Made by a program: the position numbers and the translations under genes
Notes under the pieces: model-generated
What the model was told of the DNA's origin: nothing
The model's database searches: none
Seen by the model: only the letters and a program-made list of their open reading frames with translations
Shown: piece after piece, positions 12,964-22,165 of the stretch
Layout of the letters: every line of letters starts with the position of its first letter
Numbering within the stretch: the stretch's first letter is position 1
Source: Nectonema munidae
Lineage: Eukaryota; Nematomorpha; Nectonematoida; Nectonematidae
NCBI GenBank assembly: GCA_030549495.1
Contig: JAUIRK010000434.1
Span: 10,001-74,000, forward strand
Reading direction: 5' to 3'
DNA length: 64,000 bases

Positions 12964-13146
12964 GTGTAGTGTATGTGCTTACGTGGACTTTAGACTCTGA
13001 AATTCCTAGAATTTTTGACAATGCTTTCTTCTCTAGATTGTTAGGATAGTGATTGAAAAGAAACTTTTCTTCAAGATACATCAGCTGCGTCTTCGTGTAA
13101 TGGATTCTTCTCCTGCGCTTGTAATCGTTGCCTAAGCGACCTTTTC
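2220..13146 (-). CDS. Divergent homeobox transcription factor, last three exons (5' part missing)
   Basis: Three minus-strand exons join in frame: 13146-12983, 11926-11872 and 2917-2220 (stop). The first gives KGRLGNDY and homeodomain residues 1-46, with Arg5, Leu16, Phe20, Tyr25 and Pro26 in place. It ends ..SESKVH before GTAAGC. The second starts VWFQNRRSRENKMKKKNL, so the recognition helix has Trp48, Phe49, Gln50, Asn51 and Arg53. Phases match (0 at the first junction, 1 at the second). The third adds a 231-residue tail: a Ser-rich stretch, then Pro-, Tyr- and Asn-rich sequence with no OAR motif that I can see. An intron between residues 46 and 47 is common in paired-like homeobox genes, which is the class I favour, but ENKM after the helix is atypical and I cannot name the family. 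At least one upstream exon, ending in phase 1, is missing. The last intron (about 9 kb) is full of transposons. Confidence 0.8.
3570..4030 (+). pseudogene. hAT transposon fragment, BED-finger end (ZBED5/FAM200-like)
   Basis: It begins with CAGTGCTATTCAAC, a typical hAT-style terminus. The plus strand then translates in pieces as PSKLEGHLKTK and [19 protein letters not shown], which resemble the N-terminal BED zinc finger and following helix of ZBED5/FAM200-type hAT transposases. The frame is broken by several stops and shifts. The fragment stops where the TTAA tandem-array element begins (about 4034), so it was probably cut by that insertion. It sits in the last intron of the homeobox gene. 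Confidence 0.45.
4034..5850 (+). repeat. TTAA tandem-array element, copy 1, left and middle part
   Basis: It starts GTGCTGGGGGTGTAAAACGC, matching the left end of the complete copy at 27494, but without the outermost TTAA and about 11 bases of the terminal repeat. It carries both internal arrays. The first, about 4370-4860, has diverged units of about 140 bp that contain a 'TTTTTATACCAAATC ... ATTTAGGATTTGAAAAT ... AAATTTGCGGTTTA' pattern. The second, about 5455-5850, has three units built on 'TTTGACAGGTTTAATTGATT ... CATCACCACTAAATTC'. The copy seems to resume at about 10395 after later insertions. Confidence 0.7.
6165..6304. mobile_element. TTAA-flanked MITE (piggyBac type), 140 bp
   Basis: It has TTAA at both ends. 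The left end reads TTAACCCATTTACGACCA and the right end, reverse-complemented, TTAACCCATTTAAGACCA: one mismatch in 18. Just inside the left end is a palindrome, TGTTCC-TATTTT-GGAACA. The body has the ATCTTC/ATCGTCTGCTTT motif shared with the MITEs at 19346, 40413 and 42160. TTAA target sites are the hallmark of the piggyBac superfamily. There is no coding capacity. Confidence 0.75.
6307..9030 (-). mobile_element. hAT transposon with BED-finger transposase, broken
   Basis: The left terminus is CAGGGCTGTGGAGTCCGG followed by repeated CCGACTCCGACTC-like sequence. A partner with GGAGTCGGAGT and GACTCTGACACCGACT lies at about 8960-9005. The right tip is not intact, so the right border is approximate and I could not find an 8-bp target duplication. 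The left end is only 2 bp from the MITE at 6165-6304. Confidence 0.7.
6530..8560 (-). pseudogene. hAT transposase remnant (BED finger, RNase-H core, dimerisation domain)
   Basis: The long frame 8442-6691 (583 residues, no ATG at its start) holds most of a hAT transposase: the end of a BED finger (SNLKRHLERHHP), the catalytic-core blocks KMDAATRHRTNYFAINVRC and ITDNASNMIKTL, then CAVHTLQLAIKDGL and a Trp block DQATRWESTYLMFKRL. The start of the BED region (YFELSEDQKFYQC ... CKAKISAF, about 8535-8410) is in another frame, and the C-terminal dimerisation block (AYAISAIPPTQVSVERLFSI ... EAMLFLKT, about 6690-6535) is in a third. Two frameshifts therefore separate the parts and the gene is dead as it stands. 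Long open stretches suggest fairly recent loss. Confidence 0.85.
9060..10350 (-). mobile_element. Broken retroelement fossil (LTR or DIRS kin)
   Basis: The minus strand holds a reverse-transcriptase-like piece around VSPVFIIPKKKGTF (about 9070-9285). Upstream is a hydrophilic gag-like piece (about 9793-10041) rich in Pro, Ser and acidic residues. Base composition is less AT-rich than the flanks. It is broken, with several breaks, and no end repeats were recognised, so the borders are approximate. It lies next to the hAT element inside the homeobox intron. Confidence 0.4.
10395..10621 (+). repeat. TTAA tandem-array element, copy 1, right end
   Basis: This matches the right end of the complete copy at about 30040-30260: a final array unit (TTTGACAGGTTTGATTGATT, then GAATTCAGCATAGTTGAAAT), then CACTTTACG and CAGCACTAATAGGGTTA. 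The last 15 or so bases are the expected terminal repeat. Copy 1 therefore appears to span 4034-10621 with several kb of other elements inserted in the middle. Confidence 0.65.
10622..11871. other. Homeobox intron sequence, no further gene seen
   Basis: Positions 10622-11500 include short plus- and minus-strand open frames with no recognisable domain. Some stretches (about 10830-11110) have slightly higher coding-like composition but I could not assign them. I treat the stretch as intron with unknown repeat debris. Confidence 0.35.
12113..12890. mobile_element. Possible hAT-like element in the homeobox intron
   Basis: It begins CAGGGCCGGTTTTATG and ends with GGGCCCAAGC ... TTGAGCCCGGAGCC, GC-rich ends around an AT-rich, non-coding body that contains another short element (12341-12700). 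The ends are only loosely inverted and no clean target duplication was found, so the borders are tentative. Confidence 0.3.
12341..12700. mobile_element. Short nested MITE, 360 bp
   Basis: The ends are inverted: CTGACCATATTTTATT on the left, and CTGACCATATGTGCC when the right end is reverse-complemented. The interior is non-coding and AT-rich, with AACAGGACATTT near the left and GACGGGACTGTT near the right. The family is probably hAT-like but is not proven by a target duplication. Confidence 0.45.
12920..12978. repeat. (GTATGT)n microsatellite
   Basis: A run of about nine GTATGT units starts only a few bases inside the intron that follows homeodomain codon 46. Translating through it gives a false poly-Thr-His tail on the homeobox frame. 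Confidence 0.9.
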
Positions 13147-14089
13147 CTAAAATATTCACCTCACTTTATTGAAAATTCTTAACAGGATATATGGGATGCC
13201 GTCTTTGTAATACCATTGGATAGATACATAAGCGAATCAAATTTAGTAGAAAAATAACAAAAAAATCACAGCGCTTAAACCCCTGCTCTCTTCAAAGCTT
13301 GGCATAAAAGCCTTAATTCATTAACCGTTAATTAATTTACGAACTTAAATAGCCTGTTTAAGTGTACTTTCGTAAATCATTACGAAAAAATTAACTTTCA
13401 TGGCTTTACTTCAAATCCTTTAGAGTTTATCCAAAATATTGAATAAATTCTTACGTATCCCTCCATCATTAGCTAAAATAAATAAACATCTTAAAATAAA
13501 AGAGTCTTCTGAACTGAAAAAAAATTTAAAAGATGGGGACCATTTTGGGAAATCAAACTTAGTTTAATAAATATGCATTTCATATCGCTGTTTTATCATT
13601 TGTCGTCTCCCTATACAGCGAAGTATAAAGTAAGCAAAACATGAAATCGGCCATTGATGAAAATTGGAGGCAAATTAATGAGAGATTTAGGCAAAAACAA
13701 TGGTCTTGAATGAAATGAAACATCGTAAAAAAGCATAATCCTGTATGCTTAATTGAATCTGTCTTATATATTCAAGCAGCTGTTGTATCACAAAAGAAGC
13801 TGTTGTCGGCATGTCAATAGTTTGGATACGAGCTTTCTTAGGCTGTTTTTCCCCTAATATACGCATAATTTTAAAGAGCTTCCTTAGGATGAACAAGCAA
13901 TAGGTAACTTGAGAAAATTTTCTTTGTCATGAAAAGGTTTGTTAACGTTTTTTAATTTATTTTATGCAAAGCAATCCAATATTATAAATATTTTAGTAGG
14001 CTTAATTGAAAAAAATTCTATTTCAGATGTGGTATAATTATTTATTTACAGTATAATAAAAAAATTCCATTATTCAGATGGAAAGAAAC
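13147..14089. other. Region upstream of the first visible homeobox exon
   Basis: The missing 5' exons of the homeobox gene should lie in this direction. A minus-strand frame at 13896-13687 has a plausible composition (GEKQPKKARIQTIDMPTT) but no donor in the required phase, so I did not join it. Confidence 0.3.
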
Positions 14090-14650
14090 GAGTTTATGTC
14101 AATGAGAAGGATAAAGAATAACAAACTTTATACCAAGAAGCTCTGAAAGCATACGGGCAGGAGTCCAAATTCGCAGTTCAGAATAAATGCAATGTAAAGT
14201 GAAAGCCTTGAACAGCAGCTATGAGCGAGCGATCCAGGAGTTGAAGGGGAGAAAATGTCAAGTAAAACGAATGTTAGTTACTATTCACCTGTTCAGCATA
14301 GGGTCCGATGATACCAGAGCTATGAGATATTTGCAAAACCAGTTAGGGAGCCATCAAAGCTAAGATAGATGCTTTCAGCAGGAATAAATCAAAAACTGGC
14401 CATTTATATGTGCACTGCACAGAAAAAGTGGTTGAGTGAGGAATATAACTAGCGCGTCAATGAGTTTTACAAAATGAATGATATAGAGAAGATGAAAGAT
14501 CACTGACCTAGCTTTTGACAGAAGTAAAGTCTGCATATAACAATATGAAGAATGCCAAAGTATTGAAGCACATTGAGCAAGAACACCCAAAAGAAGCCAA
14601 GAAGTAGATCAGGAGACCTTGGCCCACGTTCCGTAGAAGACACCGTGAAA
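14090..14650 (+). pseudogene. Unidentified coding-like island, broken
   Basis: Base composition is clearly less AT-rich than the flanks. Plus-strand pieces such as YQEALKAYGQESKFAVQNK and ALNSSYERAIQELKGRKCQ look like real helical protein, but fall in different frames with stops between. I do not recognise the family. A gene fragment or old retroelement coding piece is possible. A minus-strand frame over 14748-14500 overlaps it and is probably chance. Confidence 0.3.
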
Positions 14651-14749
14651 AGTGTAAGCAATTCTAAAGATTGTTGCGCCTGAATCAGCAGTTTCTTAGC
14701 CATTTTAAAGCCTTCTACACCCCTCTCTTTCTCGTCAACTTTAGACAAA

Positions 14750-15958
14750 ATCCCTTCTCCTCTTCACAGCCACCCTATCTTTTCTTCTTTTTGTTTTCGA
14801 AAAAATGTAATATGTGAGCTCCGTGTTCTTTATATACTGCAACTTTTATATGCAGTATAACTTTAATTTTTTTAATATATCCATGTTTTTATTCATATCC
14901 TTATTAATAACAAGAAAAGTGCAAAAAAGGAGAAAAAAGATTTACATAAAAAATAGATGAAAAAATTAACAAAAAACTTTTTTGTGAGGCATGGAAACTT
15001 TCAATGCTGGTATAAAGTATTTATTTTATTTTAATTTAATTAAGGAAAAGAAAAAAAGTTATTGCAAAATCACAATTGGCCAATAGTCAAGTAATTAAAA
15101 TGGTAGAGGGAGAAGTTGCCTACAATTACACAACAAATTATCGATTACAAAATGTCTGAGTTTTACAACTCCAATTTGGACATCTTCTCTACTAAATCTT
15201 TGTCTATGCGTTTCAAACGTACTATATAGTGGACTCAATCATCTCTAACTGCCACATAACTTGTTTGACGTCTAAATGTAATTCTTCTAACAAATTGATA
15301 TAACACTTTTTACTGTTGCTAGTAGTACATGCCTTATTTATTTTTAACAATTTGTACTATTTATAACCTTGTACTTTTCCTATCTCTGCCTTGCAAGCAG
15401 TCACTTATGACCTTTACAGCGGTGATTACTTTATTTTTATTCTTTTTTTGCTTTATATTTAACAGGCATTTGTAGTTTATTCAAAATTTTCAATAAAAAA
15501 TTTATTCTTCTACCGCTAATCCTTGCCATGTGTTATACGCTTACATCCCGTGGCGTGTGTTGTACGGGTTTGGATACCCTTATATTCTTGCTATAAATAC
15601 ACTTTCATTTCACTACTTTGTGTCATTGCGGTCAGGGGCGCACATCCGGGGGGCGACGTCTTAAAAAACAGCTCCCAAATTGTCTAAAGCACAAAAGAAC
15701 ATTTGCATAACGCATGCTTGTAATAAGTATAATATATGATAATATCAAAACCAAATTTTTAAAACATGCAAGAATGGTCATTCATGTCTGTTTCAAAAAA
15801 ACTTTCTACAACGATAATAGAATCTTGTTTACTGGAAAATGCAATAAGGTAAATCAAAGTTTATAAATATTAATTTTTAAGTAACTTATTTTTCATAAAA
15901 TTAATGCATTTGTGTTTGAATTTTGAATATACGTCATTTGTGATGAGTTTTTTAAAAC
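14750..15958. other. AT-rich spacer with a possible hAT-like terminus
   Basis: No gene was recognised. At about 15635-15660 the sequence CAGGGGCGCACATCCGGGGG looks like a hAT-type terminus, but no partner end was found. Confidence 0.35.
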
Positions 15959-15960
15959 TA

Positions 15961-17748
15961 CCGTATTTTTCGGACTATAAAGCGCACTCTGAAGATTTTT
16001 TTTTAACTAAAAATTTCAATGCGCCTTATAATATGGTGCGTCTTATATACTGAAATTTACATAAAAAAAATTATTTTCAATCAAAATTTAAGTTTTTTTC
16101 ATTTTATGTTTAAATCAATTCACTTTTACTTGTTATTTGTTAAAACTGAAATGGCTTACTTTAATTAAGCTAGGTTCATTTATTTACGCTATTGCTTTTC
16201 CCTAATAAATTAGTTTTTTTATTCAAGTTTGAATTTGTTTTTGAACTTTTCATTATAAATTTTCAATATGCCTGCAAAACGACATGCATATGATGCTGGT
16301 TTTAAACTAAGAATTATTGACTATTCGAAAGAGCATGGGAATAGGGCAACTGCAAGAGAATTCAACATAAATGAGTCTATGGTTAGAAAATGGAGGATAC
16401 AAGAAGACGACTTAAAACAAGTGAAGAAAACAAAACGAAGTTTTAGAGGTAACAAAGCTAGATGGCCTCAGTTGGAAAATGATCTCGAACAGTGGGTAAT
16501 AGAACAAAGAACAATGGGTAGAGGTATATCAACGATTTCGATCAGATTGAAAGCAAAAGCCTTAGCACATGAAATGAAAATTAAAGAGTTCCAAGGAGGT
16601 TCATCATGGTGTTTTCGCTTTATGAAGAGGAAAAATCTTTCAATACGCACAAAAACTACTGTTTCGCAACAACTACCAAAAGACTACAAAGAAAAAGTTT
16701 GTGTTTTCAAAAGTTACCTCAAAGAAATTGTCTCTCAAAGAAATATTAAACTGACACACATTACTAATTTGGATGAAATTCCACTCACTTTCGATATTCC
16801 TATGAACCGTACAGTAGATAAAAAAGGAACAAGTTCGGTATCAATTTCTACTACAGGAAATGAAAAATCGTGCTTCACTGTAGTTCTTGCATGTCAAGCC
16901 AATGGCTCTAAACTCCCACCCATGATAATTTTCAAACGAAAGACTTTACCAAAAGATAAGTTTCCATCTGGAATTATTATTAAAGCTAATTCAAAGGGGT
17001 GGATGGACGAGCAAAAGATGAGCGAGTGGCTTAATGAAGTATTTGTTAAAAGATCTGATGGTTTTTTCCATTCATCGCCGTCATTGTTGATTTGCGACTC
17101 TATGCGTGCTCACATCACCGATAAGATAAAGGCTCACTTAAAAAAATTAACACGCAATTAGCAATAATTCCTGGTGGTTTGACGAAGGAGTTACAACCTT
17201 TGGATATTACTGCGAATAGATCCTTTAAAGTTAAATTAAGAGCTCTATGGGAGCGCTGGATGACAGATGGCGAACACACTTTCACGAAAACTGGAAGGCA
17301 ACGACGTGTTGATTACTCCACCATTAGTAAGTGGATTCTAGAAGCTTGGTCTAAAGTCTCTCCTTCATGCATAATTCGCGGTTTTAATAAAGCTGGAATT
17401 ATTGATGATTTGGAAATAACTAGAGAGGATTCTGACTCTACTGATGATGAATCACTTGATTATTCAGTGAGCGAAGAGATTGCTCAACTTTTAAATTCCG
17501 ACACAGAAAATGAAGGGTTTGAAGGATTTCAAAGCGAATAATAAAAGCAATTTAATTTTTTCTTATTTTGATTAAAGCGTTATTTCAATAAACTATTAGC
17601 CTAATTACCTAGTATATTGGTTTTAAGTTAAGATTTTTAATGCGCCTAATAATCCGGTGCGCCTTATATATGAAGCAAGTAAACCTTTTTGTATTTTTTT
17701 GAGTTTGCGCCTTATAATCCAGTGCGCCTTATAGTCCGAAAAATACGG
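15961..17748 (+). mobile_element. Tigger/pogo-type DNA transposon, nearly complete, 1.79 kb
   Basis: The left end CCGTATTTTTCGGACTATAA and the right end (reverse-complemented CCGTATTTTTCGGACTATAA) match exactly over 20 bases, and TA flanks both sides (15959-15960, 17749-17750). This is the Tc1/mariner-type target duplication. Subterminal blocks of the form GCGCCTTATAAT..GGTGCG occur near 16020, 17642 and 17707. One transposase gene lies inside, about 305 bp from the left end. The intact ends, flanks and long frames suggest fairly recent insertion. Confidence 0.92.
16268..17541 (+). CDS. Tigger/pogo transposase (one frameshift)
   Basis: Frame one (16268-17161, 297 residues, ATG start) begins with a Brinker/psq-type helix-turn-helix (AYDAGFKLRIIDYSKEHGNR ... 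NESMVRKWR), then a CENP-B-type DNA-binding region ending near MKRKNLSIRTK, then the first part of the DDE_1 catalytic core: Asp in NLDEIPLTFD and Asp in LLICDSMRAH. The second frame (about 17150-17541) supplies the third acidic residue in GGLTKELQPLDI and an acidic tail. The two parts join across an A-run near 17147-17153, where one base seems lost, so the product is truncated before the last catalytic Asp. Apart from that break the gene reads cleanly. It would bind the element's terminal repeats and catalyse cut-and-paste transposition in the nucleus. Confidence 0.9.
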
Positions 17749-17750
17749 TA

Positions 17751-18509
17751 ATCGTATATTATATAAATTTTGGCAAGCAAATTTTCTTAGGAACATGGGA
17801 ATTCAAGTAGAGAAAAAGTTTCATTTTTATTCGTTCCTAACAAACCAGTTATATACTTTAATTGTCCTACAGATGTTGAGTGAAACATGGTGCTAGGGAA
17901 TGAGGTTCAACGAGCACGTCATCTTCTTTCTAAAGGTGTACGAATTCTGCAAAACGGTATGATGTAGTATTTGCTTTTTTATCCCAGTTTCCTTTTTATT
18001 CCAAGAACCCGTATATGGTATAAGGTATGGTAACCTATAGTTACAAACGCTATTCGTTAAAAAGATATTTGCACCATCGCTATCTTTGCAAAAGTTTAAA
18101 GATCCAGCTAGTCTAATAGTAAATGAAGATAGATGCACTCATGATTCATTTGGTTTAATTTTGTTTAAAAATGATTTTGCTTTTTAAACCTAAAAACTAT
18201 ATCTTGCTATATTAAAACATCAAATGTTTCATTTTTTGATTGACATGTTACTTTTGAATGAAAAAGCATTTTTTTTTAATTCCACTATTTATTATTTTTT
18301 AAGGCCTTGCAATTTGCTTAAAATCTGATTAGAATTGTAAAAATTGTTTTTACCTTGGAAAAAAATTGGTTCCTATATTTTAATGCACACCAAAGCATCG
18401 TTTGAAGATGCATTTTGAAAAGTAGAAGAACAATGAAAATATCTTTTTAGAAATATCATATTAAAATATATTTTGCATATAAAAAAGGGAAAAAAATTAT
18501 CAAAATTGA
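17751..18509. other. AT-rich spacer, no gene seen
   Basis: Only short frames with no recognisable domain are present. Confidence 0.4.
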
Positions 18510-18821
18510 TTAAAAAAGAATTTTCAAATATTTTCCAACACGACTGTGTCCTTTTCCAAGAGAATAGGGCTAAAACTAAATGAAGAAGTCGAAGTAAGAA
18601 TGAAGTCTGTTGTGAACTGGTCAAAGAGAACCTGTAATTGGCTTAGTCGACTGGAAGTGTTGTTGGGATTAGAGGTGATCGAAGAGGATTGAGTGCAGGT
18701 TCTCTTCTGACGGGCTCACAAAAGACTTCATTCTTACTTCGACTTCTTCATTTAGTTTTAGCCCTATTCTCTTGAAAAAGGACACAGTCGTGTTCGAAAA
18801 TATTTGAAAATTCTTTTTCAA
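18510..18821. repeat. Long inverted repeat (arms about 125 bp, loop about 60 bp)
   Basis: The left arm (18510-18634) and right arm (18695-18821) are reverse complements with scattered mismatches. They share blocks such as GACTGTGTCCTTTT, AGAATAGGGCTAAAACTAAA, TGAAGAAGTCGAAGTAAGAA and AGAGAACCTG. The arms are less AT-rich than the surroundings. The structure could be a MITE, a foldback element or a recent inverted duplication. A transcript would fold into long double-stranded RNA. Confidence 0.85.
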
Positions 18822-19345
18822 TAAATTTTAATTCTTTTTTCCGTTTTTATATATATAATATATTTATATTATTGTACTATATATACAAAATATAAAGTAC
18901 AAATGAATTCACCCAACTTGCATTTTTTCTAAAATATATTTTATATATTCTTTTTTTGGATAAAAGTTCAGTAAAACTCTAAAAACAAGCATGCGCTTGT
19001 AATATTTAAAAAGTGTCTAAAATATTCTTGGAAGCAAAATAAGTTCTACTTTTCTGCATCATACAAGGGCTAATATGTTTTGCTTCTGTATTTAAACAAC
19101 CTACAAACAGTAATGGCCTAAGAAACAGGTGCAAAAAAATTTCGTAGTTTTAACTTTACTTTTTCAGTAGAGTAAAATATCGATTTGCGATATAAAAAGA
19201 TGTACCAAAATTTGGACAAAAAATTCGAATTGAAAAAAGTGATCGAAGATTATGAAAAGATTATTTTGAGGTTTTTAGCCTTCTAGACAAATGCATGATT
19301 TTATAAATTTTATATTAATTTGAAAGGATAAAATAGATTAAGTAT
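18822..19345. other. AT-rich spacer, no gene seen
   Basis: Nothing recognisable beyond AT-rich simple sequence. Confidence 0.4.
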
Positions 19346-19480
19346 TTAAAACGGTTATTTACGACAGTCGACATATCGACTTTACAAAATTTAAGTGGTC
19401 TGCTTTTATTAAAGCTTTTTAATACAAATCTTCTGCTTTACATTAAATATCGTCTGACTATTCTGGTCGTTATAAGAAAT
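19346..19480. mobile_element. Decayed TTAA MITE (same family as 42160)
   Basis: The right half (AATACAAATCTTCTGCTTTA, then ATCGTCTGACTATTCTGGTCGTTA) is nearly the same as in the MITE at 42160-42296. Its near-terminal palindrome is GTCGA-CATA-TCGAC. The outer TTAA is present on the left and degenerate on the right. Confidence 0.55.
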
Positions 19481-20691
19481 TGATGTAAAATTTGTTAGAT
19501 GTTGGAATCGTTCATTCAAAATTCAAATTTTGAAACGTAAAAAAAAGTCCTCACAATTATGCCGTCTTTCAGATTCAATCTTTCATCACTTAAAAACGTT
19601 TTTCGGAACAGAAGATTTCTTTCAATACTGACTTGAGTTACGGGTAAAAAAAGTAAATCAATTTATATATAAAGAAGCATTTCTATATTGAGTATATTAA
19701 ATTTAAGTTTTAATAAAGTGGTGTTAAGTGAAACTTAAGAAATAGATCATAAAACCTTATAAAAAAAACATAAATAACCCTAAATTTAAAATAACCCTTC
19801 ACAATACAAATATTTCAAAACATATGAGGCTCAAAAATGAGTTTTGCCAAGAAATCAATTTTGGAATATTAGATCAAAAAATTCAATCTTTCATTTAAAA
19901 AAATGTGAAGGTTTCCACAATTTGGATCAGTTGTATGTTGCGGAGCAAAATTTCTTCTAGACAAGACTGACCGGATTAAAGAACGTCCAGTTTAATTTAA
20001 ATTGGGAAAAGGAGTTTTCAATTACAATAATATCACCAATAAATTATGTAATTTGGCATGAGGCAGAATAACTAAATGCATGCGTAGACTCTACTATCGA
20101 AATAGTATAGACGTAAAACTGAAGCAACTAATTTATTTCCTAATGTCTAACCATATTGCCAATATATAAATAATAAATGGTAACCGGAGAATAGTATCCA
20201 AAAGACAAAAGTATCCAGATAGAAAGAGCTATCATTGCTTCGTAATTGACTAGTGAAATTGTTTTAAGTGCATAGTAAGATAGTGGTGACTTTTCTCCTC
20301 TGGTCACTTTTCGCCTAGAACCATATGAACACGTAACTTGTGTTAATTAAATTATTGCTTATTCCCTAATTCGAGCTATAAATGTGCATTTTGGCTAAAT
20401 TTCAGACATTAAAACCCTTTTAAAATGAAGATCGACTGTTAAATTAAAATGTCTTATTTTACGTATATTTAAAATGTATGCATTTATTTCTTTTTAAATT
20501 CATTAGATTAAATATGGTAAGTTTAAAATCAATATTAAATTTACATTAATTTGAATAATAATTTTTGAATATTTGCCTTATAATTGATGTCTATTCTCTA
20601 CTAATTAAATCCCTATGCTTTTTGAAAATGAAATGTCAAATTAGCAACAAAAAAAAGAAATGTTACAATTTTTAGTTTATAATAATGTATC
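19481..20691. other. AT-rich spacer, no gene seen
   Basis: No exon or mobile-element end was recognised. The last part may contain the 3' untranslated region of the possible gene at 20692-21094. Confidence 0.35.
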
Positions 20692-21094
20692 CTAAAAATT
20701 AACAGTAATATTTCTATGTGTACAAATTCCAAACTTTTCTGTGAATTTAAAGGAATAATTGCTTCCGATTCCCTTGTCCCTTGGAAGTTGGGTCTCCTCA
20801 GAATTCTCATTGTCACCGGTTCTTCCTCTTCCAAGTGCTAATACTTACACCCTTTGGATAGCATCTTAAGAACCTACACCCTTTCATTCTAAAAAATTCT
20901 ATATGTGTGATGCGAAATTTACAACGTTGACTTTACACTACTAAAAGGCGAGGAAGCAATCGTAAGTATATACCATTGTACGGGTAGACAGCGCCAATAT
21001 CCAAAGTGTCCCAGTAAGTTCTGAAGGAGGTTTTGTCATCGTAGTCACAATTTTTTTCTGGAACAGGCTCTGTACTCACACAACAACTTTCCAT
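20692..21094 (-). CDS. Possible small two-exon gene, unknown product (about 88 residues)
   Basis: Minus-strand exon 1 (21094-20974) runs from ATG through MESCCVSTEPVPEKN and SFRTYWDTLDIGAVYPYN, then GTATATAC as donor. Exon 2 (20837-20692) follows TATTAG and reads GRGRTGDNENSEE, ..LPRDKGIGSNYSFKF and a stop. The first exon ends in phase 1 and the second accepts it, and the intron is about 136 bp. The codons are much less AT-rich than the surroundings and the exon 1 peptide has the look of a real protein. There is no signal peptide and no domain that I know. Exon 2 is the weaker half: the true second exon could lie elsewhere. Confidence 0.35.
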
Positions 21095-21486
21095 TTGTTA
21101 AGTGAACTTCAGCTCAACCATTTTGCATTGCTCAAGACAACGATGATGAATTAGAGGTGAAAGGTTACGGCGTATATTGAAATAGCCGGTGATCAGACAT
21201 TAATGCAAATGAGGTGTTATTATCGCAAGCATTATTCAAGGTTACATCCAGAAAGGTAAACTACATGCCTTCATCATTCGCTACGTCAAGTTGCCACCTT
21301 TGCAATTCACATTCTGATTGGCTAAGTATTATGCACCAAATATTACAACTAAATATAATAGATATGTAAGATTCATGTGTCTGTTCATATTTTTAAAAGA
21401 ATATTGCATTTATATTCACATTTAATTAAATGCTTATTGATTTCGCAACTTGAGTATACGATTTTTTTGATTTTACAACTAAATGT
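21095..21486. other. Less AT-rich upstream region of the possible small gene
   Basis: Positions 21095-21300 have noticeably higher GC than the flanks and include TTAATGCAAATGAGG. If the small gene is real, this is where its 5' untranslated region and promoter would sit. No TATA box or initiator can be assigned. Confidence 0.3.
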
Positions 21487-22165
21487 CTTGTTCCAAAATA
21501 CTAGTTCTGAAATAGCTTGACCAAAACAGCTTGTTCCAAAATAGCTAGTATACCAAAATAGCTTGTTCCAAATAGCTAGTATACCAAAATAGTTAATTTG
21601 GGACTAGCTGTTTAGTCATATAATAATAATCGTCTGTTTCGACTAGGAAAAATTAGGTTTGGAAGAACACGATCATAATCTGTTTTTACAATAAAAAACA
21701 TTTTTATTTTAATTAATTTGTTTTTACAACAGAAATATTCCTGTTCATTATAAAAAGTATGGGAAACTGTTCTCTTGAGAGGATTTCTATTTCTAGGTTT
21801 AAAGAAGTAGTAAAGCTGATATACTTTATATAACATTAAAAAAAAGTTCGGATGTGCTAACATCAACGTCAAAACCTTTATAGAGAAAGTTAAAAAATTA
21901 ATACAATCTATTTAAAGTTCATAAAGCAAGGTTTTGTCATTTGAATATTACAAGAATAATGGGAAATTGGTGTTTTGGTAGACTATTTTAAAACCAGCTA
22001 TTTTTGAACTACCTATTTTGGTATACTAGCCATTATGGCACTAGCTATTTTGGTATACTATCTATTTTGGAACTACCTATTTTGGTATACTAGCCATTAT
22101 GGTATACTAGCTGTTTTGGACAAGCTATTTTGGAACTAGCTATTTTGGGACTAGCTGTGTTGGAT
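21487..22165. repeat. Foldback-like element: inverted arrays of a 16-18 bp motif
   Basis: The left array (21487-21610) repeats CTAGTATACCAAAATAGCTT and shortened forms. The right array (about 21971-22165) repeats the inverse, AGCTATTTTGGTATACTAG, about eight times. A 360-bp AT-rich spacer separates them. The arrays are imperfect, with alternating 'TTGTTCCAAAATAGC' and 'GTATACCAAAATAGC' units, and point towards each other, the layout of a foldback transposon. No target duplication was found. Confidence 0.75.

Noticed and set aside
12896-12975. Thr-His repeat tail on the homeobox frame
   Set aside because: It comes from translating a (GTATGT)n microsatellite after the splice donor GTAAGC. The real exon ends at 12983.
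13687-13896. Candidate upstream exon for the homeobox gene
   Set aside because: No GT donor in the phase needed to join the homeodomain exon at 13146. The possible GTGATA donor gives phase 0 instead of phase 1.
21612-21872. 86-residue minus-strand frame in the foldback spacer
   Set aside because: No domain, Phe/Lys-rich composition, and most likely chance.
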